DNA from: Hyphobacterium marinum | Lineage (GTDB): Bacteria; Pseudomonadota; Alphaproteobacteria; Caulobacterales; Maricaulaceae | DNA length: 64,000 nt | Direction: 5' to 3' | Assembly (NCBI RefSeq): GCF_036330325.1 | Contig: NZ_JAZDRO010000003.1 | Coordinates: 62,001 to 126,000, forward strand | Shown here: piece by piece, positions 1 to 7,091 of the stretch | Layout: each line of letters opens with the position of its first letter | Numbering within the stretch: the stretch's first letter is position 1 | Made by a program: the position numbers and the translations under genes | The notes under the pieces: generated by a model | Told to the model about the DNA's origin: nothing | What the model saw: the letters and a program-made list of their open reading frames with translations, nothing else | Database searches by the model: none

Positions 1-1509
1 AGGCCGCTTGTCATTCTTGGAGCGCACGAAACGCGCCGCAGCGACCGGCAGGATCGTCACCGCCACGACCATCGACAGCGCCACTCCAACCGCAATGGTG
101 ATCGCAAGATCGGCGAACAGCTGACCTTCCGCATCATCCAGGAAGATGATCGGCAGGAAGATGGCAACTGTCGTCGTGGTCGAGGCAAAGAGCGCACCCC
201 ACACCTGGCCGGCACCCTTGTCCGAGGCGGTTTCAGGGTCTTCCCCCGCCTCCCGTCTTCGTACGATATTCTCAAGGACCACAATGGCGGCGTCGAGCAC
301 CATCCCCGTCGCAAAGGCGAGACCCGCAAGCGAAATCACGTTCAGCGACCGGCCCAGCAGGAACAGGACAATCAGCGTCGAGAGCAGGCAGACGGGAATC
401 GCGAGCGCAATGATCATCGTCGCCCGCGCTCGGCGCAGGAACAGCCATAGCCCGCCAATGGCCAGCATGATCCCGAAGACGAGATTGGTCCGGAGAAGAT
501 TGATCGCCCGGTTGATGAAGACCGAGGCGTCAAATGACGGCTGAATGGTCAGGCCAAGGGCTGCGGCCTCGTTCTCGTTGAGGTTGGCGACTTCATCCTT
601 CACCGCATTCAGCGTGGCGAGGAAGTTCGCGCCATTCTGACGCGACACCGCGATGCCGATGGCCGGATTGCCATTCTGGTAGGCAAATCCCTGCCGCTCA
701 CCCAGCTCGATTCCAACGGTCGCGATATCGCCTAAGCGAACCGGGCTGCCGTCCCGCCAGTCGATGACCAGCTCGTTGAGTTCGCGGGGATCGTATTCGC
801 CCTCATAGTTGAGCGTAAAGGCGCGCCGGCCAATGGTGGCGTTGCCACCGGACACATCGCGATTGCCGTTCAGCGCCGCGACGATCTGGGGGATAGTCAC
901 GCCAAGGGCTGCCGCGCGATACGGATCAAGCACGATCTGGAATTCGCGGTTCCTCAGCCCCCAGTTAACCTGGGCGTTTGCGACGCCGGGAATGGCCGAG
1001 AGGCGCGGTGCGACGATGTTGTTGGCAAAATCGGCATAGTCGTCGACGTCATTGGGATTGCCGGGCTGCAGCTGGATGAAGAAATAGATCAGCATTTCGC
1101 CGCCGCCGCCCATCGCACCGCCATTGAAGATGTTCGGGCCATAGGCATCGAGTGGCATGGGCGGCAGCTGGTTCATCCGGCTGACGACCTCGATCATCGC
1201 CTGGTCCATATTCGTGCCATTGGCAAAGGTCAGGGCGATGAAGGCCCCGCCCTGACCGATATTGACCCGCATTTCCTCGAGGCCGGTCAGGCCGGTCAGG
1301 GCCTGTTCCTGCGGTTCGACGATTTCCGATTCGAGTTCCTGGGGAGAGGCTGAGCGCCACGACGTCTGCACGAAGAGCTGCGGACGACTGGTATCTGGAA
1401 ACAGCTGCATCGGCAGCTGTATAAAACTCGCCGCCCCGATCACGGTCAGCAGCAACAGGCCGATCAGCACGGCCACCGGATTTTTCAGTGCAAAGCGCGT
1501 CAGGAACAT
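1..1509 (-). CDS. RND-family efflux transporter permease, N-terminal ~503 residues (3' end off the window)
   Basis: Inner-membrane proton-driven pump subunit that works with a periplasmic adaptor and an outer-membrane channel. The protein opens MFLTRFALKNPVAVLIG, the usual RND first transmembrane segment. A large porter loop follows, with the typical run around 'ALTGLTGLEEMR' and 'PGVANAQV'. After about residue 330 come transmembrane segments 2-5, including GMVLDAAIVVLENI, the TM4 proton-relay region. Only one of the two TM4 aspartates usual in AcrB is present; the second is alanine. ATG at 1509 is chosen because it starts the hydrophobic first helix. The gene lies 116 bp downstream of scoB on the same strand, and no adaptor gene is visible on the upstream side. 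The substrate cannot be read from the sequence. It could be a multidrug (HAE-type) or another RND pump. Confidence 0.88.
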   Translation of the reverse strand, partial: MFLTRFALKNPVAVLIGLLLLTVIGAASFIQLPMQLFPDTSRPQLFVQTSWRSASPQELESEIVEPQEQALTGLTGLEEMRVNIGQGGAFIALTFANGTNMDQAMIEVVSRMNQLPPMPLDAYGPNIFNGGAMGGGGEMLIYFFIQLQPGNPNDVDDYADFANNIVAPRLSAIPGVANAQVNWGLRNREFQIVLDPYRAAALGVTIPQIVAALNGNRDVSGGNATIGRRAFTLNYEGEYDPRELNELVIDWRDGSPVRLGDIATVGIELGERQGFAYQNGNPAIGIAVSRQNGANFLATLNAVKDEVANLNENEAAALGLTIQPSFDASVFINRAINLLRTNLVFGIMLAIGGLWLFLRRARATMIIALAIPVCLLSTLIVLFLLGRSLNVISLAGLAFATGMVLDAAIVVLENIVRRREAGEDPETASDKGAGQVWGALFASTTTTVAIFLPIIFLDDAEGQLFADLAITIAVGVALSMVVAVTILPVAAARFVRSKNDKRP

Positions 1510-1625
1510 GGCGAATGGCTCTCCCCTCGTCGCTCCGTGATGGAGCGGGAGACCTCGCCGTGCCCATACAGTCAGATTACGTTTGGTTCACGCGGGTTTG
1601 GAGACCGCCGCGCAGACCAGGGGCG

Positions 1626-2264
1626 TTAGACCCGGACCTCGGCAATCGTGGCTTCCGTCTGCGCCTTGATTTCATCAACCGTCACCCCGGGTGCCAGTTC
1701 GATGAGTGCCAGTCCGCCCTCAACCACGTCGAACACGCCGAGTGTGGTGATGATGCGGTCAACCACCCCCGTCCCGGTGAGCGGCAACGTGCACGCCTTC
1801 AGGAGCTTCGGGTCACCGGCCTTGGAAGAATGGTCCATGATCACGACAACACGCTTGACGCCGGCGACGAGATCCATCGCACCGCCCATTCCCTTCACCA
1901 TTTTTCCCGGAATCATCCAGTTGGCGATATCACCGGATTCCGAGACTTCCATGGCCCCGAGAATGGACAGGTCGATATGCCCGCCGCGGATCATGCCGAA
2001 ACTGTCCGCAGACGAGAAATAGCTGGTCCGGCGCAGCTCGGTGATGGTCTGCTTGCCGGCATTGATCAGATCGGCATCAACCTCGTCATCATAAGGAAAG
2101 GGGCCCATGCCGAGCATACCGTTTTCAGATTGAAGCGTTACATCAATGTCTTCACTGATGTAGTTGGCAACCAAGGTCGGAATTCCAATTCCGAGATTGA
2201 CGTAGAAGCCATCTTCAAGCTCTTTCGCGGCGCGCTGCGCCATTTCATCACGGGTCCAGGCCAT
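1626..2264 (-). CDS. scoB: 3-oxoacid (succinyl-CoA:acetoacetate) CoA-transferase, subunit B
   Basis: Beta subunit of a class I CoA-transferase, which moves CoA from succinyl-CoA to acetoacetate or a related 3-oxoacid and so feeds ketone bodies or PHB breakdown products into the TCA cycle. The 212-residue length is usual for subunit B. The SENGMLG motif carries the expected catalytic glutamate at about residue 47, which forms the glutamyl-CoA thioester. The N-terminus has the standard DGFYVNLGIGIPT segment. The alpha-subunit gene lies upstream on the same strand, separated by the small lipoprotein gene at 2283-2657. Subunit identity is certain. The acyl specificity (sco versus ato/pca type) is inferred. 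Confidence 0.93.
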   Translation of the reverse strand: MAWTRDEMAQRAAKELEDGFYVNLGIGIPTLVANYISEDIDVTLQSENGMLGMGPFPYDDEVDADLINAGKQTITELRRTSYFSSADSFGMIRGGHIDLSILGAMEVSESGDIANWMIPGKMVKGMGGAMDLVAGVKRVVVIMDHSSKAGDPKLLKACTLPLTGTGVVDRIITTLGVFDVVEGGLALIELAPGVTVDEIKAQTEATIAEVRV

Positions 2265-2282
2265 CGTGTCGTCTGCCTCTTC

Positions 2283-2657
2283 TCAGCAAAGTTCCAGGGC
2301 ACGGGAAATCATCGGTCCCACCGAGATTTTCGTACCGGGAATGTCGGGATTGTCGCGCCAGATCCGGTCCAGCGATGCATATCCATGATCCATGGACCGC
2401 GCACTCGCGGCCCCATTGAGCGGATAGGTCCGGCCATTGGCGTAGAACAGGGCCTGACGCGGCGCGCGGCAGGACAGTCGGCCGCTGTCTACCGTGAACG
2501 GCCAGTCATCGCCGAATTCCGCAGCCGTGACATCGCCTGCCCGCGCGCTTTCGCGGGCCGTTTCCCGGATCGCGTCGACATCGATATCGTCTTGCGGAGC
2601 TTCGCACGCGGTTACCAGCGCCGCACCGGCAAGCAGAAACGGAACCAACGCCCGCAT
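2283..2657 (-). CDS. Small predicted lipoprotein between the CoA-transferase subunits, DUF2511-like
   Basis: A 124-residue protein with a short hydrophobic leader ending in LVTAC, a lipobox with cysteine at residue 18, so it is predicted to be a lipoprotein. The mature part contains 'EFGDDWPFTVDSGRLSC' and 'YPLNG', which resemble DUF2511 (YebY-type) proteins; this family assignment is from memory of the pattern. Its ATG overlaps the scoA stop codon by one base (TGATG), indicating translational coupling, and scoB begins 18 bp after its stop. It is therefore the middle gene of a CoA-transferase operon, although an exported lipoprotein has no obvious link with that cytoplasmic enzyme. Two cysteines in the mature part (near residue 63 and at the C-terminal end) could form a disulfide. 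Confidence 0.75.
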   Translation of the reverse strand: MRALVPFLLAGAALVTACEAPQDDIDVDAIRETARESARAGDVTAAEFGDDWPFTVDSGRLSCRAPRQALFYANGRTYPLNGAASARSMDHGYASLDRIWRDNPDIPGTKISVGPMISRALELC

Positions 2658-3361
2658 CAGGCTGATTCCCGCTGACGCGTGGTGCGCTGCTCAATCCGCT
2701 TTTCGAATTGCCCTTCAAACAGGCGCTGGACGAAAATGCCCGGCGTGTGAATGCAATCGGGGTCCATCGAACCCAGCTCGACGATCTCCTCGACCTCGGC
2801 GACCGTCACCTTGCCTGCGGTGGCCATCATCGGATTGAAGTTCCGCGCCGTCTTCCGGTAGATCAGATTGCCTTGCGGGTCGGCCTTCCAGCCCTTGACG
2901 ATGGAGAGGTCGGCCTTCAGCCCCGTCTCCATGATATAAGTTTCACCGTCGAATTCGCGGTGGTCCTTGCCTTCGGCGATCACCGTGCCGACGCCAGTCT
3001 TGACGTAGAAGCCGGGGATACCCGCCCCGCCCGCGCGGATGCGCTCGGCCAGCGTGCCTTGCGGATTGAATTCCAGCTCCAGCTCGCCGGAGAGGAATTG
3101 TCGTTCGAATTCCTTGTTCTCGCCAACATAGGACGAGACCATTTTCCGGATGCGCTTAGCATCGAGCAACTTGCCCAGGCCAAAGCCGTCCACGCCGCAA
3201 TTGTTGGAGATGATGGTGAGGTCTTTCACGCCCGATTCGAGGATCGCCTGAATCGCGTTTTCCGGGATGCCGCACAGACCGAACCCGCCCGCCATGATGG
3301 TCATGCCATCGAACAGCACGCCGTCCAGCGCCGCCGCCGCATCCGTATAAACCTTGCCCAT
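2657..3361 (-). CDS. scoA: 3-oxoacid CoA-transferase, subunit A
   Basis: Alpha subunit partner of scoB in the class I CoA-transferase heteromer. The 234-residue length is normal. The CoA-transferase signature is visible as AGGFGLCGIPE at residues 24-34, followed by 'NNCGVDGFGLGKLL' and the C-terminal 'EEIVELGSMDPDCIHTPGIFVQRL' block common to SCOT alpha subunits. It is the first gene of the operon scoA - lipoprotein - scoB. The only upstream room for a promoter is the 158 bp shared with the divergent sulfotransferase-like gene. Confidence 0.93.
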   Translation of the reverse strand: MGKVYTDAAAALDGVLFDGMTIMAGGFGLCGIPENAIQAILESGVKDLTIISNNCGVDGFGLGKLLDAKRIRKMVSSYVGENKEFERQFLSGELELEFNPQGTLAERIRAGGAGIPGFYVKTGVGTVIAEGKDHREFDGETYIMETGLKADLSIVKGWKADPQGNLIYRKTARNFNPMMATAGKVTVAEVEEIVELGSMDPDCIHTPGIFVQRLFEGQFEKRIEQRTTRQRESA

Positions 3362-3519
3362 TCACGGCCTCCGCTCTGATTGGTCGGATGATCGCGCCGC
3401 CGGTCTGCTGGGGCAGCCTTGCCGGACGCGGTCAATCATTCCAGTTTGGCCTCCTCTTAGCGCCTTTGCGGAAGCGGGGCCAGATGCGCTCTGGAATTTG
3501 GACAAGGCCATTGCAGCCC

Positions 3520-4569
3520 ATGACGAAACTCGATGACCTTCTTGCTGATCCGGGCTGGTTTCCCGAAGCGATGGACACCGGGCGGGATACGCTCCGCTTT
3601 GCCCGTGTAAGCCGGGACGGGCTGGCGAAGACGCCCTTCCTGGACCAGCGCATGGCTCCGGTCATTTCTGATCGCCGCGACGTCCGCCTGTCCGAGGCCC
3701 TGGCGGCCTGGGACGCTGACAAGGCGCGCAAGGTGCGGATGCCGGCTTTCCTGTTCCATTCGGCCTTCTGTTGCTCGACCCTGCTGGCAAAAGCCCTGGA
3801 TGCGCCCGGGGCGTGCCTCGCACTGAAAGAGCCGGACATTTTGATGCACCTCGCCAATGCCTTGCGCGTCGATGAAGCGCTCAAGCGAGATCCGGCGCGG
3901 GCGAAACGGCTGAGCGCCTTCATCTTCGGCCTGCTCGGACGGCAGTTTGCCAAGGGTGAGCGGGTTCTGGTCAAGCCGACCAATTCGGGCAACAACCTTA
4001 TCACCCCCGTCCGGGAGGCGGGCGCACCTGCCCTCCTCCTCTACGGCGATCTGCGCAGCTTCCTGATTTCAGTCATCAAGAAGGGCGAACCCTGCAAGGG
4101 CTTCATGCGCCTGCAATACAACATCTTCTCGCTCGACCCCGGTGGGCTGGGCGCGATCCCGCATCGTCAGGCCATGGGCTTCACCGACCTTCAGGTCGCC
4201 GCCCTCGTCTGGCGTCACCAGATGGAAGCGTTTGCCGGGGCACTGGAACGGGACCGCGATCTGGCCTCGCTCGACTTCACCGCGCTGCTGGACCGGCCCG
4301 AGGCCGTCCTGACAGCGGTTTCGCGCCACCTGAAACTCCGTCACGGCAGTGCGCGCATTGCCGCAGCGGCCACCGGCCCTGTCTTCCGCGAGAATTCGAA
4401 AGATGCCGGAGAGGCCTATGATCCCGAACGCCGGGAACGCGATGCCGCAGCGCTCGAGGCCACACACAAGGATACGCTTGACCTGATCGAGCCCTGGGCC
4501 GCGAAACTGACATTGAGCCGGCCCGCCAGCCTGCCCCTGCCGCATCCGCTGGACATCGCTGCGCGCTAG
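3520..4569 (+). CDS. Sulfotransferase-like P-loop protein of unknown substrate
   Basis: A 349-residue cytoplasmic protein. The segment FHSAFCCSTLLAKAL (about residues 79-93) resembles the 5'-phosphosulfate-binding loop of PAPS-dependent sulfotransferases. The middle 'VLVKPTNSGNN' and 'LLLYGDLRSFLISVIKKG' fit the second, 3'-phosphate-binding half of that fold. Proteins of this shape are usually labelled sulfotransferase-family without a known acceptor. The start at 3520 (MTKLDD) is chosen because an in-frame upstream extension to 3388 has no recognisable domain and reads into the promoter region. The stop codon overlaps that of the convergent YihY gene (CTAG shared). Activity is inferred from the loop only. 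Confidence 0.65.
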   Translation: MTKLDDLLADPGWFPEAMDTGRDTLRFARVSRDGLAKTPFLDQRMAPVISDRRDVRLSEALAAWDADKARKVRMPAFLFHSAFCCSTLLAKALDAPGACLALKEPDILMHLANALRVDEALKRDPARAKRLSAFIFGLLGRQFAKGERVLVKPTNSGNNLITPVREAGAPALLLYGDLRSFLISVIKKGEPCKGFMRLQYNIFSLDPGGLGAIPHRQAMGFTDLQVAALVWRHQMEAFAGALERDRDLASLDFTALLDRPEAVLTAVSRHLKLRHGSARIAAAATGPVFRENSKDAGEAYDPERRERDAAALEATHKDTLDLIEPWAAKLTLSRPASLPLPHPLDIAAR

Positions 4570-5483
4570 ACCGGCAGGTCCAGCTCGCCTTCAGGCGGGC
4601 GCTCGCGCCCGTCGATCTCGATGGCCAGCGCACCCCCGAAGAAGACGGCATAGGCTCCCCAGTAGATCCACAAAAGGAAGACAACGAGCGCGCCGATGGA
4701 GCCATAGGCCCCCGGATGAACGATGCTCGACACGTAAAGCGAGAACAGGGCGGAAATGGCGAGCCAGAGCGAAGTCGAGACACCGGCAGCGATGATGGAC
4801 GCCGTCCAGCTGACTTCGCCGGCCCGGCGCATCACATAGCGATACATCAGGCTGAGCGCGAGCGTCATGGCGCTGGCTGAGATCGTCCACTCATTCAGCA
4901 CCGCCCCGACATTGACCTGTTCGAAGCCCAGCCAGCGGCCCGCCGAGCGCAACAGCACAGGAAAGGTCAGGATAACGATGTTGGAGAGGCCGACCAGCAG
5001 GCCGCCCGCCAGTACCGCGCCCATGGCGAGCAGGTTGAATTTGAAAATGTTCCGCAAATCCCCGACCCGGGCGATCTGATTGAGGCCGGCGATCAGGGCC
5101 TTGGCCCCGCGCGCCGCGGCAAACAGCGAGATCAACAGCGCGATCCCACCTTGAATGGAAAGGCTGGTATTCGACTGAACGGCGATCCGCGCGATCTGGT
5201 CAAAGGCGAAGTCCCGGGCGGTCTGGGGCAGAATGCCGGCGAAGCGTTCGATCTGGACCTGGGCGTCATCGATCGAGAAGGCAATGCCGTAGATCGAGGC
5301 CAGAACGGCAATGGCCGGGAACAGGGCCAAGAGCGTAAAAAAAGACACGCCGCCAGCAAACAGCATGACTTCGCGCGCCATCGTCCGGCGGATGGCGCGG
5401 ACAATGACCCCGACAATCGGCCAATTGGCCACCAGGGCCGACAGACGGCGGAGGATACGGAGGGGCGTGTAAAAGCGCTGCAT
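4566..5483 (-). CDS. YihY/BrkB family inner-membrane protein
   Basis: A membrane protein of about 305 residues with six hydrophobic segments. The family signature near the start is REVMLFAGGVSFFTLLALFP (the A-x-x-x-S-F-y-x-l-x-a-l-f-P motif), and the end has 'GAYGSIGALVVFLLWIYWGAYAVFFGGAL', also diagnostic of YihY/BrkB. The family was once misannotated as RNase BN, and its true function is unclear. The ATG at 5483 (MQRFYTP) is preferred. An upstream TTG at 5567 would add 28 residues without membrane or motif content. The terminator end overlaps the convergent sulfotransferase-like gene by 4 bp. Confidence 0.88.
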   Translation of the reverse strand: MQRFYTPLRILRRLSALVANWPIVGVIVRAIRRTMAREVMLFAGGVSFFTLLALFPAIAVLASIYGIAFSIDDAQVQIERFAGILPQTARDFAFDQIARIAVQSNTSLSIQGGIALLISLFAAARGAKALIAGLNQIARVGDLRNIFKFNLLAMGAVLAGGLLVGLSNIVILTFPVLLRSAGRWLGFEQVNVGAVLNEWTISASAMTLALSLMYRYVMRRAGEVSWTASIIAAGVSTSLWLAISALFSLYVSSIVHPGAYGSIGALVVFLLWIYWGAYAVFFGGALAIEIDGRERPPEGELDLPV

Positions 5484-5657
5484 TGCAGGCCAGATAGCGC
5501 GTTGCGGGGTCAGGCGTAAAGCGAAACGCCGACTGTTGGGGACAGCCGGCGTTCCATCTGGTGTCAAGACCGGTGGGGACCGGCCGAGACGGCGGACGTG
5601 CGAGGGACAAGAAGTGTCCGCCGAACTCGAGGGTGAAGCTGACAGGCCGCGCTTGAA

Positions 5658-5671
5658 CCGTTCATGAACGG
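5658..5671. promoter_or_regulatory. Perfect 14-bp palindrome upstream of the PopA-like gene
   Basis: CCGTTCATGAACGG is a perfect inverted repeat located about 112 bp upstream of the PopA-like start and 175 bp upstream of the divergent YihY start. It lies in the roughly 300-bp intergenic region, which otherwise shows no gene. A looser inverted repeat, GGACA-N5-TGTCC, lies about 50 bp away near 5605-5620. It could be a dimeric repressor site; no binding protein can be named. Confidence 0.35.
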
Positions 5672-5782
5672 GCCGTCGTGCAACAGTCAGCCTTCGATTT
5701 GTTCCGCCCGGCGCATTCGGCGGTTTGCGTCAGGGGCCGAATGTGACAGTCTTTCGTCGGTTCGGTGGAGCCGGGGGGAAGC

Positions 5783-7087
5783 ATGGGGCGCACGCTCAAC
5801 GTCTTGATCCGTGATGCGAGCGGCGAAGCCGCAGCTGCGGTCAAGGGCATTGATGCGCTTGGATTCGCCCTGACAGATTGGCCGGAAAACGACGACGGCA
5901 CGCTCTTGGACCGTCCCGCCTGGGATGCGGTCATTCTCACGGGTGGCAAACCAGAGGCGATGACCGCCGACATCACCCGTGTCCGCCAGTCGCCCGGAAA
6001 GACGGTGCCGGTTCTGGCCATCAGCGAATTCAACCCCCTGCCCTGTGGCGCAGACGCCTGGCTTCATCCGCCAGCCTCGCCAACGCAGGCCGCAGCCCGC
6101 ATACGTACACTGACGCGGCTCAGGACCATGGAAGAAATCGTGCTGCGCCGGCGGGCGGCGGCCAATGTCTTCGATCATTCCCTGATCGACGAACCCGATG
6201 ACGAGAGCCGGCCTTGTGTCCTTTTCGTCGGCGACGCCACACCCCGCTTCATGAATTTACGACATGCGCTGGACGATGCAGACACGTCAGTCATCGCAGC
6301 ATTTTCCTCTTATTCGGCCTTCGATTATCTGCACGAGCGTCCGTTTGACGCTGTCGTACTCAACGCCATGCAAAGCCGGGACGTCGCCTTCACCATTTCC
6401 TCGGCGATGCGCCGCAACACGCGCCTCTATCACACGCCGGTCCTGTTATTGGCGCGGGCCGGTTTGAAGGATGAAGCCGAGGAAGCCTTTGCCCGCGGCG
6501 TGTCGGACCTGTTGCCCGACAATGCGCGGGACGAGGAAATCCGGGGCCGAATCCTGATCCTCGCCGAAGAGCGCCGTCGCCGCCGCGCGGCCAAGCGCCG
6601 CCTGGAAGCCTGCCGGACGCCGAAAACTCTGGACGAAGACACGGGCCTGTTCCGGAGGCGTTTCGGAATGGCGCATCTTCAGGACCTGCTTAATGCATCC
6701 CGGCGCACGGGACGCTCCACCGCCCTGGTCCTGTTGCAGCTCGATACCCCTGAACGCCAGCAGTCTAATGCCGTCGTTCGCGATGCCCGCCGCCAGTTTG
6801 CCTCCATGCTGCGTCATCTCTTGCGGGCCGAGGACTGCGCCGTGGCGCTGGAGACCGATCTCTTTGCCGCCATCCTGCCAATGACGGATGCCGATGGTGC
6901 GGCCTGTGTCGCAGAGCGGGTCGCAGCGATTGCCGACTGCACGGCCTTTGAAGGGGATGATCCGCTCAAACCCTTCCGGCTGACGGTGCGGACGGCGGCC
7001 ATCGACGCGCAAGGCGAGGAAACCGCCGAAGCTTTTATCGAGCGCGCGGCTCGGGCTATGGCGCTACCAAAAACACAGGTTGTTTAA
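5783..7087 (+). CDS. popA: PopA-like c-di-GMP effector: two pseudo-receiver domains plus degenerate GGDEF
   Basis: A 434-residue protein with the PleD/PopA layout: receiver-like domain 1 (about 1-120), receiver-like domain 2 (about 143-262), then a GGDEF-fold domain (about 285-434). The phospho-acceptor aspartates appear lost in both receivers: the core strands read WDAVILT (T53) and FDAVVLN (N194). The catalytic GGDEF signature is replaced by ETDLF (357-361), so cyclase activity is unlikely. The allosteric c-di-GMP I-site R-x-x-D is intact at R348-D351, five residues ahead of the degenerate motif. In Caulobacter, PopA binds c-di-GMP and helps deliver CtrA to ClpXP; the same role here is inferred. 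ATG 5783 with an upstream G-rich ribosome-binding stretch is preferred over GTG 5765. The 3' end is 4 bp from the convergent mfd. Confidence 0.72.
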   Translation: MGRTLNVLIRDASGEAAAAVKGIDALGFALTDWPENDDGTLLDRPAWDAVILTGGKPEAMTADITRVRQSPGKTVPVLAISEFNPLPCGADAWLHPPASPTQAAARIRTLTRLRTMEEIVLRRRAAANVFDHSLIDEPDDESRPCVLFVGDATPRFMNLRHALDDADTSVIAAFSSYSAFDYLHERPFDAVVLNAMQSRDVAFTISSAMRRNTRLYHTPVLLLARAGLKDEAEEAFARGVSDLLPDNARDEEIRGRILILAEERRRRRAAKRRLEACRTPKTLDEDTGLFRRRFGMAHLQDLLNASRRTGRSTALVLLQLDTPERQQSNAVVRDARRQFASMLRHLLRAEDCAVALETDLFAAILPMTDADGAACVAERVAAIADCTAFEGDDPLKPFRLTVRTAAIDAQGEETAEAFIERAARAMALPKTQVV

Positions 7088-7091
7088 GGGT

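Noticed and set aside
1488..2675. A 395-codon plus-strand frame spanning the CoA-transferase region
   Set aside because: It crosses several well-supported minus-strand genes in antisense, and the protein has no motif.
5484..5567. An upstream TTG start for the YihY gene adding 28 residues
   Set aside because: The added residues are not membrane or family-like, and the ATG at 5483 gives the normal family start.
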